Source: Neopestalotiopsis rosae (taxonomy: Eukaryota; Ascomycota; Sordariomycetes; Amphisphaeriales; Sporocadaceae). From it: 64,000 bases of DNA. The notes below the pieces were generated by a model that had not been told where the DNA came from, did not search any database, and saw only the letters and a list, made by a program, of their open reading frames with translations. Positions 36,901 to 46,588 of this stretch are shown here, piece after piece. The stretch's first letter is position 1. Each line of letters begins with the position of its first letter. The position numbers and the translations under genes were made by a program. The stretch lies in assembly GCA_023078685.1 (NCBI GenBank), contig JALGAS010000007.1:558001-622000 (forward strand), in the 5' to 3' direction.

Positions 36901-37607
36901 CCTCAAGCTTCTTAAATAAAGAATGTAGGACTCGAGGAATGATACCAGCATTATCGGATAGTATGCCAAACGTGTCGTTCATGTCTCCAGACATAGTATA
37001 CGTCTTTCCCGTTCCCGTCTGGCCATACGCGAATATTGTGCAATTCATTCCACTCAGCATCTGCGTTGTGTTAGAAGATCAAGGCGTCCAAGTAAGGGGG
37101 AAATGTCTTTGCGCTTACATCTTCCAGGATGGGTTTGACGACATCTTCATAAAGCATGCTCTGATCGGCGGCTTGGGAGAAGACGCGGTCGAAGTTATAT
37201 GTCTTATTGGCAACAGCATTTGGACCCATGGAGAGCTCGACCATCTTTCCCTTGGCACCTTCAGTTTGTACAACGACGGCACTGTTATCCTTGACTTCAC
37301 GGTCATTACGACCCCTGCATCGCACAACAACATTAATATTTGTATCCTCGCCAATAGCGCTTATATCGAAGTCGCGTTCTTTGCGCTTGAGCCCGGCAGG
37401 TGCGGTAGAGGCGAGAGACTCGGCTGGGGAGGGTGCCGCCGCTCGATCGAATTTGGCTGCCAGAATAGCGTGATGTGACGGAGGCCTGAGGGAGGATGTG
37501 CGAGTCGCCGTCTGCCTCACGCCCGGTCGCGCCGGCACGCCGGTGCGTGCACTTGTCGACGACGAGGCCATTGAGGCTCTCGAGCTCCGCGTGGAGCCCT
37601 TCTGCAT
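33929..37607 (-). CDS. bimC: Kinesin-5 (BimC/Cut7) mitotic motor (3 exons, 1188 aa)
   Basis: Plus-end-directed tetrameric motor that slides spindle microtubules apart. Exons are 37607-37119, 37060-34904 and 34849-33929. The N-terminal motor domain (about residues 85-440) holds P-loop GQTGTGKT (176-183), switch I NDLSSRSHTVF, and switch II LVDLAGSEN. A long coiled coil follows. The tail carries the diagnostic BimC box IPTGSTPQK followed by a YDFPTSLP sequence (about residues 1012-1030) with the CDK-site Thr at about 1017. The C terminus is basic (SRRKSPRLAH). A basic, Ser-rich extension of about 85 residues precedes the motor. Length matches Aspergillus BimC. Confidence 0.95.
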
Positions 37608-39225
37608 GATGGTGATGGAAGTCGCGCCAAGTTGGAGAATTGGCTAGGTAATGATGAAGTCGTCGTTTTGACTCTTTTTCTATGTTGAAAATAGCCCGAC
37701 GCGCTACATTCGGATATCTGTTGCGAGGCAAAACGAACCGAGGGCCAAGAAAAGCATGGAAAAATGACAAGAGATGTTGCAGCCTGTAGCTTTTGGTGAG
37801 ATACTGTCAAAGGATGAATGTCTGCCGCGGCCTGGTTAAGCTCAGCTGCTAGAGTGTGTCGGCGCGCGGAATGATGAAGGCGTGACAGGGCTCGAGGGGT
37901 GGATTTGTATCTTAGCAGTTTCCGTCTCATCAACAAGAACCCCGGGGGTGGGGCCCGTTGCCCTGACAACAATCAATCAGGAGCCACGCCAAATAGGGGA
38001 AGGTTCGCCCTCAGCACAGCTTTGGCGGGTCCGGATGTCCATTGACGGCGCTGCCAATTTACTGTGGTAAGGTTATGTGTTCTGGGGGTACCACAGGTAT
38101 CTCTATCCAACTATCGAGTCGTCCTTTAGATCTCGTTGCGAATTCCTTTACATCTTGCTTGAGCAGACAGCATTGAACTTTTGCCATGGAATTTGGAAAA
38201 TATACATCATCGCACAAGCTGCAGTACCTAAAGAAATGAAATATGGTATTGACAGCTATAAGCAAGGCTCTTGCTATTACAGTATGCCTTGTAATCTTCC
38301 TCTTGCAATCCATATTTGAGACTCCACGAGACCTCCTCACAAGTAGTAGGTCGTGAGAATCATTTGAGGACTTTTCTCCTTAGTGCATACTCTTAATTTT
38401 GATTATCTGCTGTGCCTGATTCATTCATATGCAGCAAATAGAAAACACCTTGTAGCACTCAATCTTGAGCGAGACGGATCAGAATTACTTACAATGGATC
38501 GTATGCCAAATACACATGTATCATTCAAGGTGATATCTTGTATTCGATGTTCTTTGCATTTATGTACTGAAGAACTCTGCCGTTACCTGCTCATGGAGTA
38601 GTTAGTAATATAAGGTTAGCTGCAAGAACGCGTACTTATAATGAAGGGGAAAAAGGGATCTTGAAGGTTTGCGGGCTACCTCCTAATATGGTATCCCAAC
38701 CATAGCTTCTGCAAATAGCATCAAGGTACATTCCATAGCAGCTCCAAACCCCTTGCAGCTGTTCACTAACCTAGTGCAAGGAATCGTACATAAGCCCCCG
38801 CAACCCGCTGGAGGGGTTGAGGGGCTCGGCCTGTCAATGGGACCCTGTGATCAACCGCGTCAAATGACGTTCAGTTAACGGATCAGCCCCGCGCCTACAT
38901 TCATATGACCTTGAATGACAAACTGCTATCTATCTATCTTTCGAGTCATCATACGCCAATATCCAAGCTGAAGTAGGGCTGCTTTCGTTTTTCCATCAGA
39001 GAGCTTACACACTGTTAAAAGTACTCAGCTGTAAAGCCATCTTGTATAATCATATCAGCATCTCCCATTCACGCATTCTCTCCATCGCCCAGCCGCCCCG
39101 ACGACACTACATCCCGTACTATCGTGACTTACATGGCCCTGAGAGCCATCCGTAGGTCATTTGGAAGCTCTGTCCCCTAGAAGCCGATGCGCGGTCATCA
39201 AGTATCACTTTGACAGGCGAACAAT
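37608..39225. other. Divergent intergenic region kinesin-5 / PHAF1
   Basis: No supported gene. Contains a strong GC-rich hairpin at 38793-38826 and a short CTAT repeat near 38930. The 38.1-38.6 kb part is AT-richer with only short frames. Confidence 0.6.
38793..38826. repeat. GC-rich imperfect hairpin
   Basis: CCCCGCAACCC (38796-38806) and GGGTTGAGGGG (38814-38824) pair over ten base pairs with one G-A mismatch, around a 7-base loop; a further GC and AT pair can form outside one bulged base. It stands in intergenic DNA about 400 bp from the PHAF1 start. Terminator, protein site or transposon footprint are all possible. Confidence 0.7.
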
Positions 39226-40880
39226 ATGGCGTCCTTGTTCACCGCGACTCTATATCCTGGTCTGGGCCTTGGCCCCTTTGGTACGCAAGCTCTCCATCTC
39301 GACCTGCCCAGAAGTCCATTTCCGCTGACCAATATGGTATCATAGTGCTCGGTGCCTCCCTGCACGACATCCTGACCCGACTGAAAGCCGAGCCTCAACG
39401 TTTCCCCAAACTCAACTTGATGCACAATCCACAACAGCCCGTCACCGACCCCGTCGTGGTTGTCCTGCCTGCCAACGGGATCAGACTGCGCTTCGATGGC
39501 TCTGAGCAGCGCCTGCGACTGATCGAGGTGATCGATTTCACCAAGAACCGGATTACCTATGGGCATCCCGAGAAGGATATCGTCAAGCCTCCAACAGATC
39601 AGGGCGTGGCCTCTCCGAGGCTAGGTGGCGGCGGCGGCGAATCAACCACTGGCCCGAATTTTAGAACGATTTACCATAGGTTGATGGGTCCGACATATGC
39701 GGGCGAATACATTCCATCCAGCGATGACTCAAATGAGTTGGGAACATATATCTTGTCGTATCCTGGAGTCGCCTTTAGCTTTCCGCTTCCCCCGTCGGGA
39801 TACTCGCCCGACAAGGACGTCGTCTCCCTCCTGGCCTCCACGCAAAGCCAAACCGCCACCAGCATGGCCATCTTCAACGGCAAGTCATGGGCAGAGGCAA
39901 GAGACACACTGTGGACTGAGGTGCTCCCGAGCATCAACTCGACTTATCTGTTCAACAAGAGTAAAGATATCGTGCCCGACGAGATTTCGCTCGTAAAGAT
40001 TCACGGAGGTGGCAAGCTACAGCTGTTCAAAAAGTGGACGCCCTCATCCGTATGGATAACTTTGGGTGAGACAACACCTCAGGACCTTGTTGCGGAATTA
40101 GGGCCTCCTGACGCCATTTACCGCAAGAGCGATCAGAGAATGTATATCCACAAGGATCGGACGGCAAGCCACAGCAGATCCAGGTCGACTGGTCGAGACT
40201 ATAAACGTGGCGATGATCTGACCGATACGGACCAGTCATCAGTGCACACGGGCTCCGATGAGACTGATGAAGATACACTCGAGGACGAATTTGCCGGAAA
40301 TGTCTCGAAAGAGTGCTTCTACAACTATTTTTACTTGGGCTTTGATATCCTTATTTCTCCTCCCGTTACACCCTCGCCTCCGCCTCCATCGCAAGAGACT
40401 GGTTTCAACGGCGAGTCACATCTCAATGATAAGGGATTGAGGACAGAAAGTCCTGATCGCCTCGTTGCTTCGAAAGTAATATTACATGCCAATATCCCTG
40501 GATCGTATCCCTTTAATCGGCATAGAAGATGCCGCTGGGAAATTGCATACCTATCTTCACCAATGTCAGATGCACCGGCAGCGGACTCGGAGACCAAGTT
40601 CAACGATCTGGAGGAGCGTCTACGAGAGGAGTGGAAGAGCACATACCCGTCCGAGTCCGAAGCCAACAAACGTCAGCGAGGCATGGTCCTCAACCGAGGT
40701 TGGGGCGACAGCACTGGCTCAAGCTGTGAGCTCCTGGGCGGTTGGGAAGACAGCAGTGGAGGTGTTGCCGCAAGAAAGTTTGATGGTAACGAAGACTCGA
40801 CGACTACGCTCTATGGATTTCCAGGAATGGTGTTTGAGGTGCTCAAGAATGGATATGTAAGCGCTGTGACTGTTTTTTGA
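39226..40880 (+). CDS. PHAF1/UPF0183 (C16orf70) family protein (2 exons, 529 aa)
   Basis: Homologue of human PHAF1, which with BCAS3 binds phosphoinositides at forming autophagosomes; the fungal role is inferred from the family. Exon 1 (39226-39280) encodes MASLFTATLYPGLGLGPF; the 65-nt intron has a CTGAC branch point and joins to VLGASLHDILTRLKAEPQRF in exon 2 (39346-40880). Family landmarks are VVVLPANGIRLRFDGSEQRL, YPGVAFSFPLP, LGPPDAIYRKSDQRMYIH, FYNYFYLGFDILI, VILHANIPGSYPFNRHRRC and the C-terminal PGMVFEVLKNGYVSAVTVF. Low-complexity inserts (a charged Asp/Glu/Ser stretch and a Pro-rich loop) make it longer than the roughly 420-residue animal protein. The frame upstream of exon 2 is open without splicing but does not match the family. 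Confidence 0.88.
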
Positions 40881-41308
40881 AGGGCATAGCCTAGGACGGA
40901 TAGACGGGCTTGAGGTGATACGGAGGGTTTTCCCAGGGTGTTTCGCGTTATTGGAGTTTTGGTAGGGATCATTAGATGAACTTCAAGACGAAGTTGTCTT
41001 GGTTCGTAGCATAAGAATTTTGAGGCGCCCCGACGTTGAAGTAGACTATAATCTCAACATCCACCTCAGTCTAGCTTGGCTGGGTATTCTCTAGACTGAC
41101 GCATTCCCGTCTTTGAATACACTTGTTACATCATCATCTCAACGGGACAAGATTATATACGTAAAATTTTGTTTTGCTATTTTGTTTTCTCTTTCCATAG
41201 ATCATCACTCGCTCATGTCTATATGCTTATCGAAACTTTTTAAATTTACCTCTTGTTCTGCCACGGGCACCCAATATTTACGCTTTCTCACGGACGCAGT
41301 GTCCAGTC
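40881..41308. other. Convergent 3' intergenic region
   Basis: Between the stop codons of the PHAF1 gene and HIS4. Nothing recognised. Confidence 0.6.
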
Positions 41309-44015
41309 TTACTTCTGCATGCTGGCAAGACGAATGCTGACAGCCCGCCTGTGGGCCTCGAGTTCCTCGACCTTGGCGAGCTGCTCGACGGCCTGGCCAA
41401 CGTTCCTCAGACCCTCGGCCGTCAGGTTGGAGCTCGTAATGTGCTTGACAAAGGAGCCGAGGTTGACGCCAGAGTACTGCTTTGCGTAACCGTACGTTGC
41501 TTAAAAGAATTACTCATGTTAGTCCTGAACAAGATGACTTGAGAAAAGCGAGGCCTGGGGGAAATAACTTACGCAAAGAGTGGTTGACACCAGCCGAGTA
41601 ATCGCCCACACTCTCGGGGGTCCACTGGCCAATGAAGACACTTCCGGCATTCATGACCTTGTCGACAACTTCCTCGGCATCGTTGAGCTGCAGAATCAAG
41701 TGCTCGGGGGCGTACTCATTGCTGATGCGCATGGCCTCGTCGATGTCCCTGGTCTGGATGGTGACAGAGTGAGAGATGGCGCCGCGGACAATGTCGACGC
41801 GGGGCAGGGCCATGGCCTGGTTGTGCAGCTCGTCCTCGATGGCCTGGAGCTGTTGCTCGTCGAGGTCGACGGCGAGCAGGATGACCTGGCTGTCGACGCC
41901 GTGCTCTGCCTGGGACAGAAGGTCGGACGCGACAAAGGCTGGGTTGGCGTCCTTGTCGGCAATGACCAGAACCTCGGAAGGACCAGCCGGCATGTCGATG
42001 CCGACACCAGCGTTCGTGTCGTTGGTCACAAACATCTTTGCGGCGGTGACAAACTGGTTACCGGGTCCCAGGATCTTGTCAACCTTTGTGACGCTCTCGG
42101 TACCGTACGCCATGGCTGCCACGGCCTGAGCACCTCCAGCAAGGACAATGCTCTCAGCACCAACCTTGTGGGCAACATATACGATCTCAGGGGTGATGCT
42201 GCCATCGGAGCGGGGCGGGGATGCAATGACAATCTTCTCGCAGCCAGCGACCATTGCGGGCACTCCCAGCATGAGTGCTGTGCTGGGCAGAACGGCGGTG
42301 CCACCAGGGACATAGAGACCAACTCTCTCAATAGGCCTGGCAAATCGGCTGCAGACAACTCCCGGCATGGTCTCGACCCGCAGAGGCTTGTCCTCTTTCT
42401 GGGCAGCGTGGAACTTTCGAATGTTCTCATAGGAAACATCGATGGCCTTGATCGTCTCCTCGGGAAGTTGCATCAACTCCTTGGGGAATGGGGCCTTCAA
42501 CACTGGCGACGTCAATGATGTAGCCTTTTCAAACTTGTGAGTATACGACAGCAATGCCTTGTCGCCATTCTCGCGAACATCATTGATAATGGGCTTGACT
42601 ATGCCGAGAATAGCGTCGGCCGATTTCTGCGAGGGTCGCTTGAGGGCCTCGGAAACCTGGGCGGCGCCAATCTTTCCAACGTCGAGTCGCTTCATGGTGA
42701 TTCTGTCCGAAGAGGGCGCAGTCTGAGCCTTGCTGGCAGGTTCCGATGTAAGTGGTGCTGCCGCTGGTGCCTGCTTTGCAGCCTCCTGTGCCTTGTCCGC
42801 GGCACCGTTTGTGATACCCTCCTTTTCAGCCCATTTGCCCTTGGCGTTGCCGGTTCTCCTCTTAACCTTGAGACTCTTGCCATCAAGATTCCTCTCGATA
42901 TCAGCCAGACTAACACCGGCGCTGACAGCCTTTGTGAGAGCAAAGTAAATAAGGTCAGCGGCTTCGAATGCCACGTCTTCAGGGGTCTTGGCATCGCAAA
43001 GTTCTTCTGCTTCTTCCATGATCTTGGCGCGCAACAATTTCTCATCCGAGAAGAGACGAGCAGTGTACGAGCCCTCGGGCGCTGATTGCTTTCTGGAGAC
43101 CAAAGTCTGCTCAAGCTTTGAAATGCCCTTCAAGTCTCCAAAGCAGCCAAATTGGTCCAAGTGACAGAACCTGCCCTTTTGTCTGATAATAAACTTGAGC
43201 GCATCATTATCACAGTCCAATGAAATGCGGACAAGTTCTTGAGTGTCTCCCGACGTGGCGCCCTTGTACCACAGGCCGCGCTTACGGCTTTGGTATACGC
43301 CAGTCTGGGTCCTCAGGGACTCGGCCACACTCTCCTCGCTGCTATAGACCAGACCCAGGGCAACGCCCCTCTCATCGCACACAACGGTTGGCATAAGCTT
43401 GTCAGTACGATCCGAGGACCAGGATCCCGACAAGAGCTTGGAGACGAACAACTTCTTATCGTCATTCTTGTCAGTGGTCAGGGCCGTCGATGGCAGAATG
43501 GGAATAGCCGAGATCTGGGCACAAATATCGACAAAGTGCTCGTATACTGTCCTCTCGGCAGCAGGCTTGATGTAGATTGGCGGCGTCTTCTCTGTCTTGT
43601 TCTTTTCGAGAAAGTCGGCGACATCGCACCTCGTCTGATCAAAGTCCTTCAACAAGAGGCCATATTGAGTTGCGGCCTTGAGCTCGCTCGTCTTGCTGAC
43701 GGCTGGCGCAACTCTACCCTTGAAGTCTGCAAAGTCGGATAACCTTTCGGGTTGCACAAAAACTTTCTTTGCGCCGTGGTCCAAGACGGAGACGACGCTG
43801 TCTTTGGAGTCCAGACCAGTGGCGTCAATGAATGTTTGGTGGCTCGAGTTGTGCTGAGCAAGGAAGTTGAGCACCTCGTCCAAGTTCTGCTGAGTCACAT
43901 CGAAGAAAACACAGCCCAAGCATGAGAGTTCATTGCTGGTGAGACCCTCGCCGGGAGCCAGGTCCGGCGGTGCAGAGACACCCACAAGGAACGGTAGTGG
44001 TAATGTTGTCTCCAT
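41309..44015 (-). CDS. HIS4: Trifunctional histidine biosynthesis enzyme HIS4 (2 exons, 877 aa)
   Basis: Catalyses steps 2, 3, 9 and 10 of histidine synthesis: phosphoribosyl-ATP pyrophosphohydrolase, phosphoribosyl-AMP cyclohydrolase and histidinol dehydrogenase. Exons are 44015-41573 and 41499-41309. The cyclohydrolase domain includes ISLDCDNDALKFIIRQKGRFCHLDQFGCFG; the pyrophosphohydrolase domain has KIMEEAEELCDA and EAADLIYFAL; the dehydrogenase domain (from about residue 455) has the signature GPGNQFVTAAKMF and [23 protein letters not shown], the last part completed by exon 2. The 73-nt intron ends AAG with an ACTAAC branch point. Start METTLPLPFLVG is the normal N terminus. Divergent from TAF9. 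Confidence 0.96.
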
Positions 44016-45016
44016 GGTATAATTGAAAATAAGAAGAGAGCGAAGAAATTGCAAGGATGAAAAATCGAGTCAAGAGCTGGGAATGCGATTGATTGCTGTT
44101 TACTCTCTCACTCTCTATGACTTATAACAAATAAAAAGTGCAACTGTGAGTGACGTCCGACTCCGACCGGCCTCGCCGCCCTGGCTGCAGGCGGTTTTCG
44201 CAGTAGTGGGGCAATCTGAAAATATGCCCCTCTAACCTCTTGGCCCCTCCATGACACATCTCTCGTTAGCACCAAAATAGTAGTGCTGAACTCATCCGAT
44301 AGGCGATCTCACACCACTCAACGGGCCTGTCCTGCATCACCCAATGGTCACCCACTGGTCATTTAAGGTGCGATCCGTGCACGAGTACGGCGGATTATCG
44401 GCCGTCGGCATTCCGCAGTTCTATGCATTCGAAATGGCATATGTACCTAGGATGGGATGGGTGGGTCCAGGCTCTGGCAATTGGATGTGAAGCTCAAGCC
44501 CAGCCCAGCAAAGGTTAGACTGCAGGTCCACGGCTAAGGTACGTACGTAGGTAGAGAGCTGCTGTCTGACATTGAATCGCAACTACAGGGTCCCCTACCA
44601 GTCAAACCATAGCTTGAACTCGACCAACCTCATCAAACAACTTTTTGTTCTCCATCGTCGACTGGCATGCATCACTGAATTGCAACTTTGTCGCTCGTTT
44701 GTTGTCTCCTCTCCATCAAATCAAATACACGCTCCCTCGAACAGCCGGCCCCATTGCCAAAGATTCAAACCACTCCGCCATTCGAATACCTTCTCGGCAC
44801 CTCTGGCGTTCAACGGTAGACTTCTCGCGTCGCGCCGCAAACGTGGGAAAGAATCAGCACTCGTCTCTGTTCATTCTTGTCGATTAGCCACGGTTCTCGC
44901 GACGATATCTATTCACCAGTTCGCCGGACAGCGCAAGCTTCACAAGCTGTAGCGCCGCCTCACAAACTACATCCAGCTGTCCCTGACCAAGTGTTTTGCG
45001 ACAGCCACAGACAGCA
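44016..45016. other. Divergent promoter region HIS4 / TAF9
   Basis: About 1 kb shared by two divergent genes. Contains a GCN4/CPC1-like site near HIS4 and GTACGTACGTAGGTAG at 44537-44555. No gene supported. Confidence 0.6.
44066..44072 (-). promoter_or_regulatory. Possible GCN4/CPC1 site upstream of HIS4
   Basis: Read on the HIS4 strand the site is TGACTCG, matching six of seven bases of the TGACTCA consensus used by fungal general amino-acid control factors. It lies about 50 bp upstream of the HIS4 start codon. Such control of HIS4 orthologues is established in yeast and Neurospora; binding here is inferred. Confidence 0.35.
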
Positions 45017-45874
45017 ATGGCTACAACAGCTTCATCATCACAGCCAAACGGCGTGCCACCTGCATCATCAGCAGGCCCCTCACAGTCACAGTCCCAACCC
45101 ACACAGTCATCCACCACAGTTACTGCGTCACAAGCAACCGCAAGCGGGAGCGCGCCGGCACCGGCAGCAGCAGCAGCAACAGCACCAAACGGGCCAGCGT
45201 CCCCCTCCAGCACCTCTGCGCCGCGGCCTCGCGATGCCAGGACAATAGAGCTGCTCCTGACCAGCCAGGGCGTCACTTCGTACGACCAGCGCGTCCCGCT
45301 GCTCCTCCTCGACTTTGCCTACCGCCACACGTCGTCGATCCTCTCCGACGCCCTCCACCTCGCCTCGGACCCCTACACCACGCAGGCCGGCGCCAAGCCC
45401 TCGGGCGCGTCGGGCGCGGTCCCTTCGGCGCCCGCCAACGCCGACGCCTCGGTCAGCGCAAACGCCATCAACATCGCCATCGCCAGCCGGCAGGCCTTTT
45501 CGTTCCGGGGAGGCTCCGGCGCGGGCGGGGCCGGCGGCGGCGGCGCCAGCAAGGACTGGCTCCTCGAGCTGGCCAAGGAGCGCAACAAGGTGCAGCTGCC
45601 CCGCGTCATGGCCCACGAGTGGGGTGTCCGCCTGCCCAACGAGCGCTTCGTCCTCAGCGGCATGCCCTGGGGTCTCCGGGACACCTGGGCCGAGGGGACC
45701 GACGATGACGACGACGAGGACGACGAGGAGGGCCAGATGGAGGACGCCATGGAAGGTGTCGAGGTCGTTAAGAAAGAGCCCGACACCAAGGACGGCGCAG
45801 AGCCCGGCGGCCTGGACGAGCTGCTTGGTGATGATCTGGAAGAGGGAGACGAAGATATGGAGGGTATGGAGTAA
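45017..45874 (+). CDS. TAF9: TFIID/SAGA subunit TAF9 (285 aa)
   Basis: Histone-fold subunit shared by TFIID and SAGA, pairing with TAF6. Single exon from ATG at 45017 ([12 protein letters not shown]). A Ser/Gln/Ala-rich disordered leader of about 70 residues precedes the histone fold [20 protein letters not shown] and [21 protein letters not shown] (about 72-120). A Gly/Ala-rich loop follows inside the domain's conserved second half, then [14 protein letters not shown], the standard TAF9 continuation. The C-terminal tail is strongly acidic ([11 protein letters not shown]). An upstream in-frame TTG is not used as start. Confidence 0.94.
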   Translation: MATTASSSQPNGVPPASSAGPSQSQSQPTQSSTTVTASQATASGSAPAPAAAAATAPNGPASPSSTSAPRPRDARTIELLLTSQGVTSYDQRVPLLLLDFAYRHTSSILSDALHLASDPYTTQAGAKPSGASGAVPSAPANADASVSANAINIAIASRQAFSFRGGSGAGGAGGGGASKDWLLELAKERNKVQLPRVMAHEWGVRLPNERFVLSGMPWGLRDTWAEGTDDDDDEDDEEGQMEDAMEGVEVVKKEPDTKDGAEPGGLDELLGDDLEEGDEDMEGME

Positions 45875-46588
45875 AAAAAAAAAGGGAACTTACCATCACC
45901 CCCCAAAAAAGTTTTGATACCACGATTTCTTCGGCAACCTGCGAATGGGAAACGGGGGCTTTATGGTGAAAGTCACATTGTAAAGGCGTTACTTGGCGTT
46001 CATGTGTGCTCAAGGTTTCCCGCTTTTCACAAATCAAAGATTGAGGCCGACCGAAAAAAGGTCTAGGGCATCGAGTCCGAAGAGCACTCAACAAAGTTGC
46101 TCTGTTGCAAGGCATGAGAAAGGGGACTGTGTGGAAATGCGGTTGCACTTTTCGGCTCTGCTTGTCCGCTTGGGCTGTTCATTTCCAGGAACATAGAACC
46201 ATTTCTTGACGTTACTACGTGTTGCAATCACCAATACGCAATATGAGTGCCTTGACAATTGATTAATATAAAGAACATATTCAAGAGACCAGGAGATAAA
46301 CCCCATGACTTCACGTTTCCAGGACCAATAATGACACAGTCAAGATCTATAAAGTGAATGAACATTGTAATTAAAATATATTCTACAGTCTGTCGCTCAA
46401 GATAACCCCAAAATCCCACGATTTTATCCTTTCAGAAAGGAGATGTGAACGCCTCGCTATGCATAAGAAATGATTTCTTTCGCGCGCCTTTCCCCAGCTC
46501 CAGAGGTAAATGCCATTGTGACGGATATGTTGAAAATGTCCGCAGCTGCCCCGAGTCGAGCCCGATTTCAAACGTCCTGGGGAGCTGT
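45875..46588. other. Convergent 3' intergenic region
   Basis: Between the stop codons of TAF9 and PAH1. An A-run (about 45874-45884) directly follows the TAF9 stop. No gene. Confidence 0.6.

Noticed and set aside
39210..39345. Unspliced N terminus for the PHAF1 gene
   Set aside because: The frame is open through this stretch, but the unspliced peptide does not match the family and starts at TTG, while splicing 39281-39345 gives the expected GLGPFVLGASL with a good branch point.
41580..42518. 312-codon plus-strand frame
   Set aside because: Antisense to the histidinol dehydrogenase domain of HIS4; no recognisable protein features.
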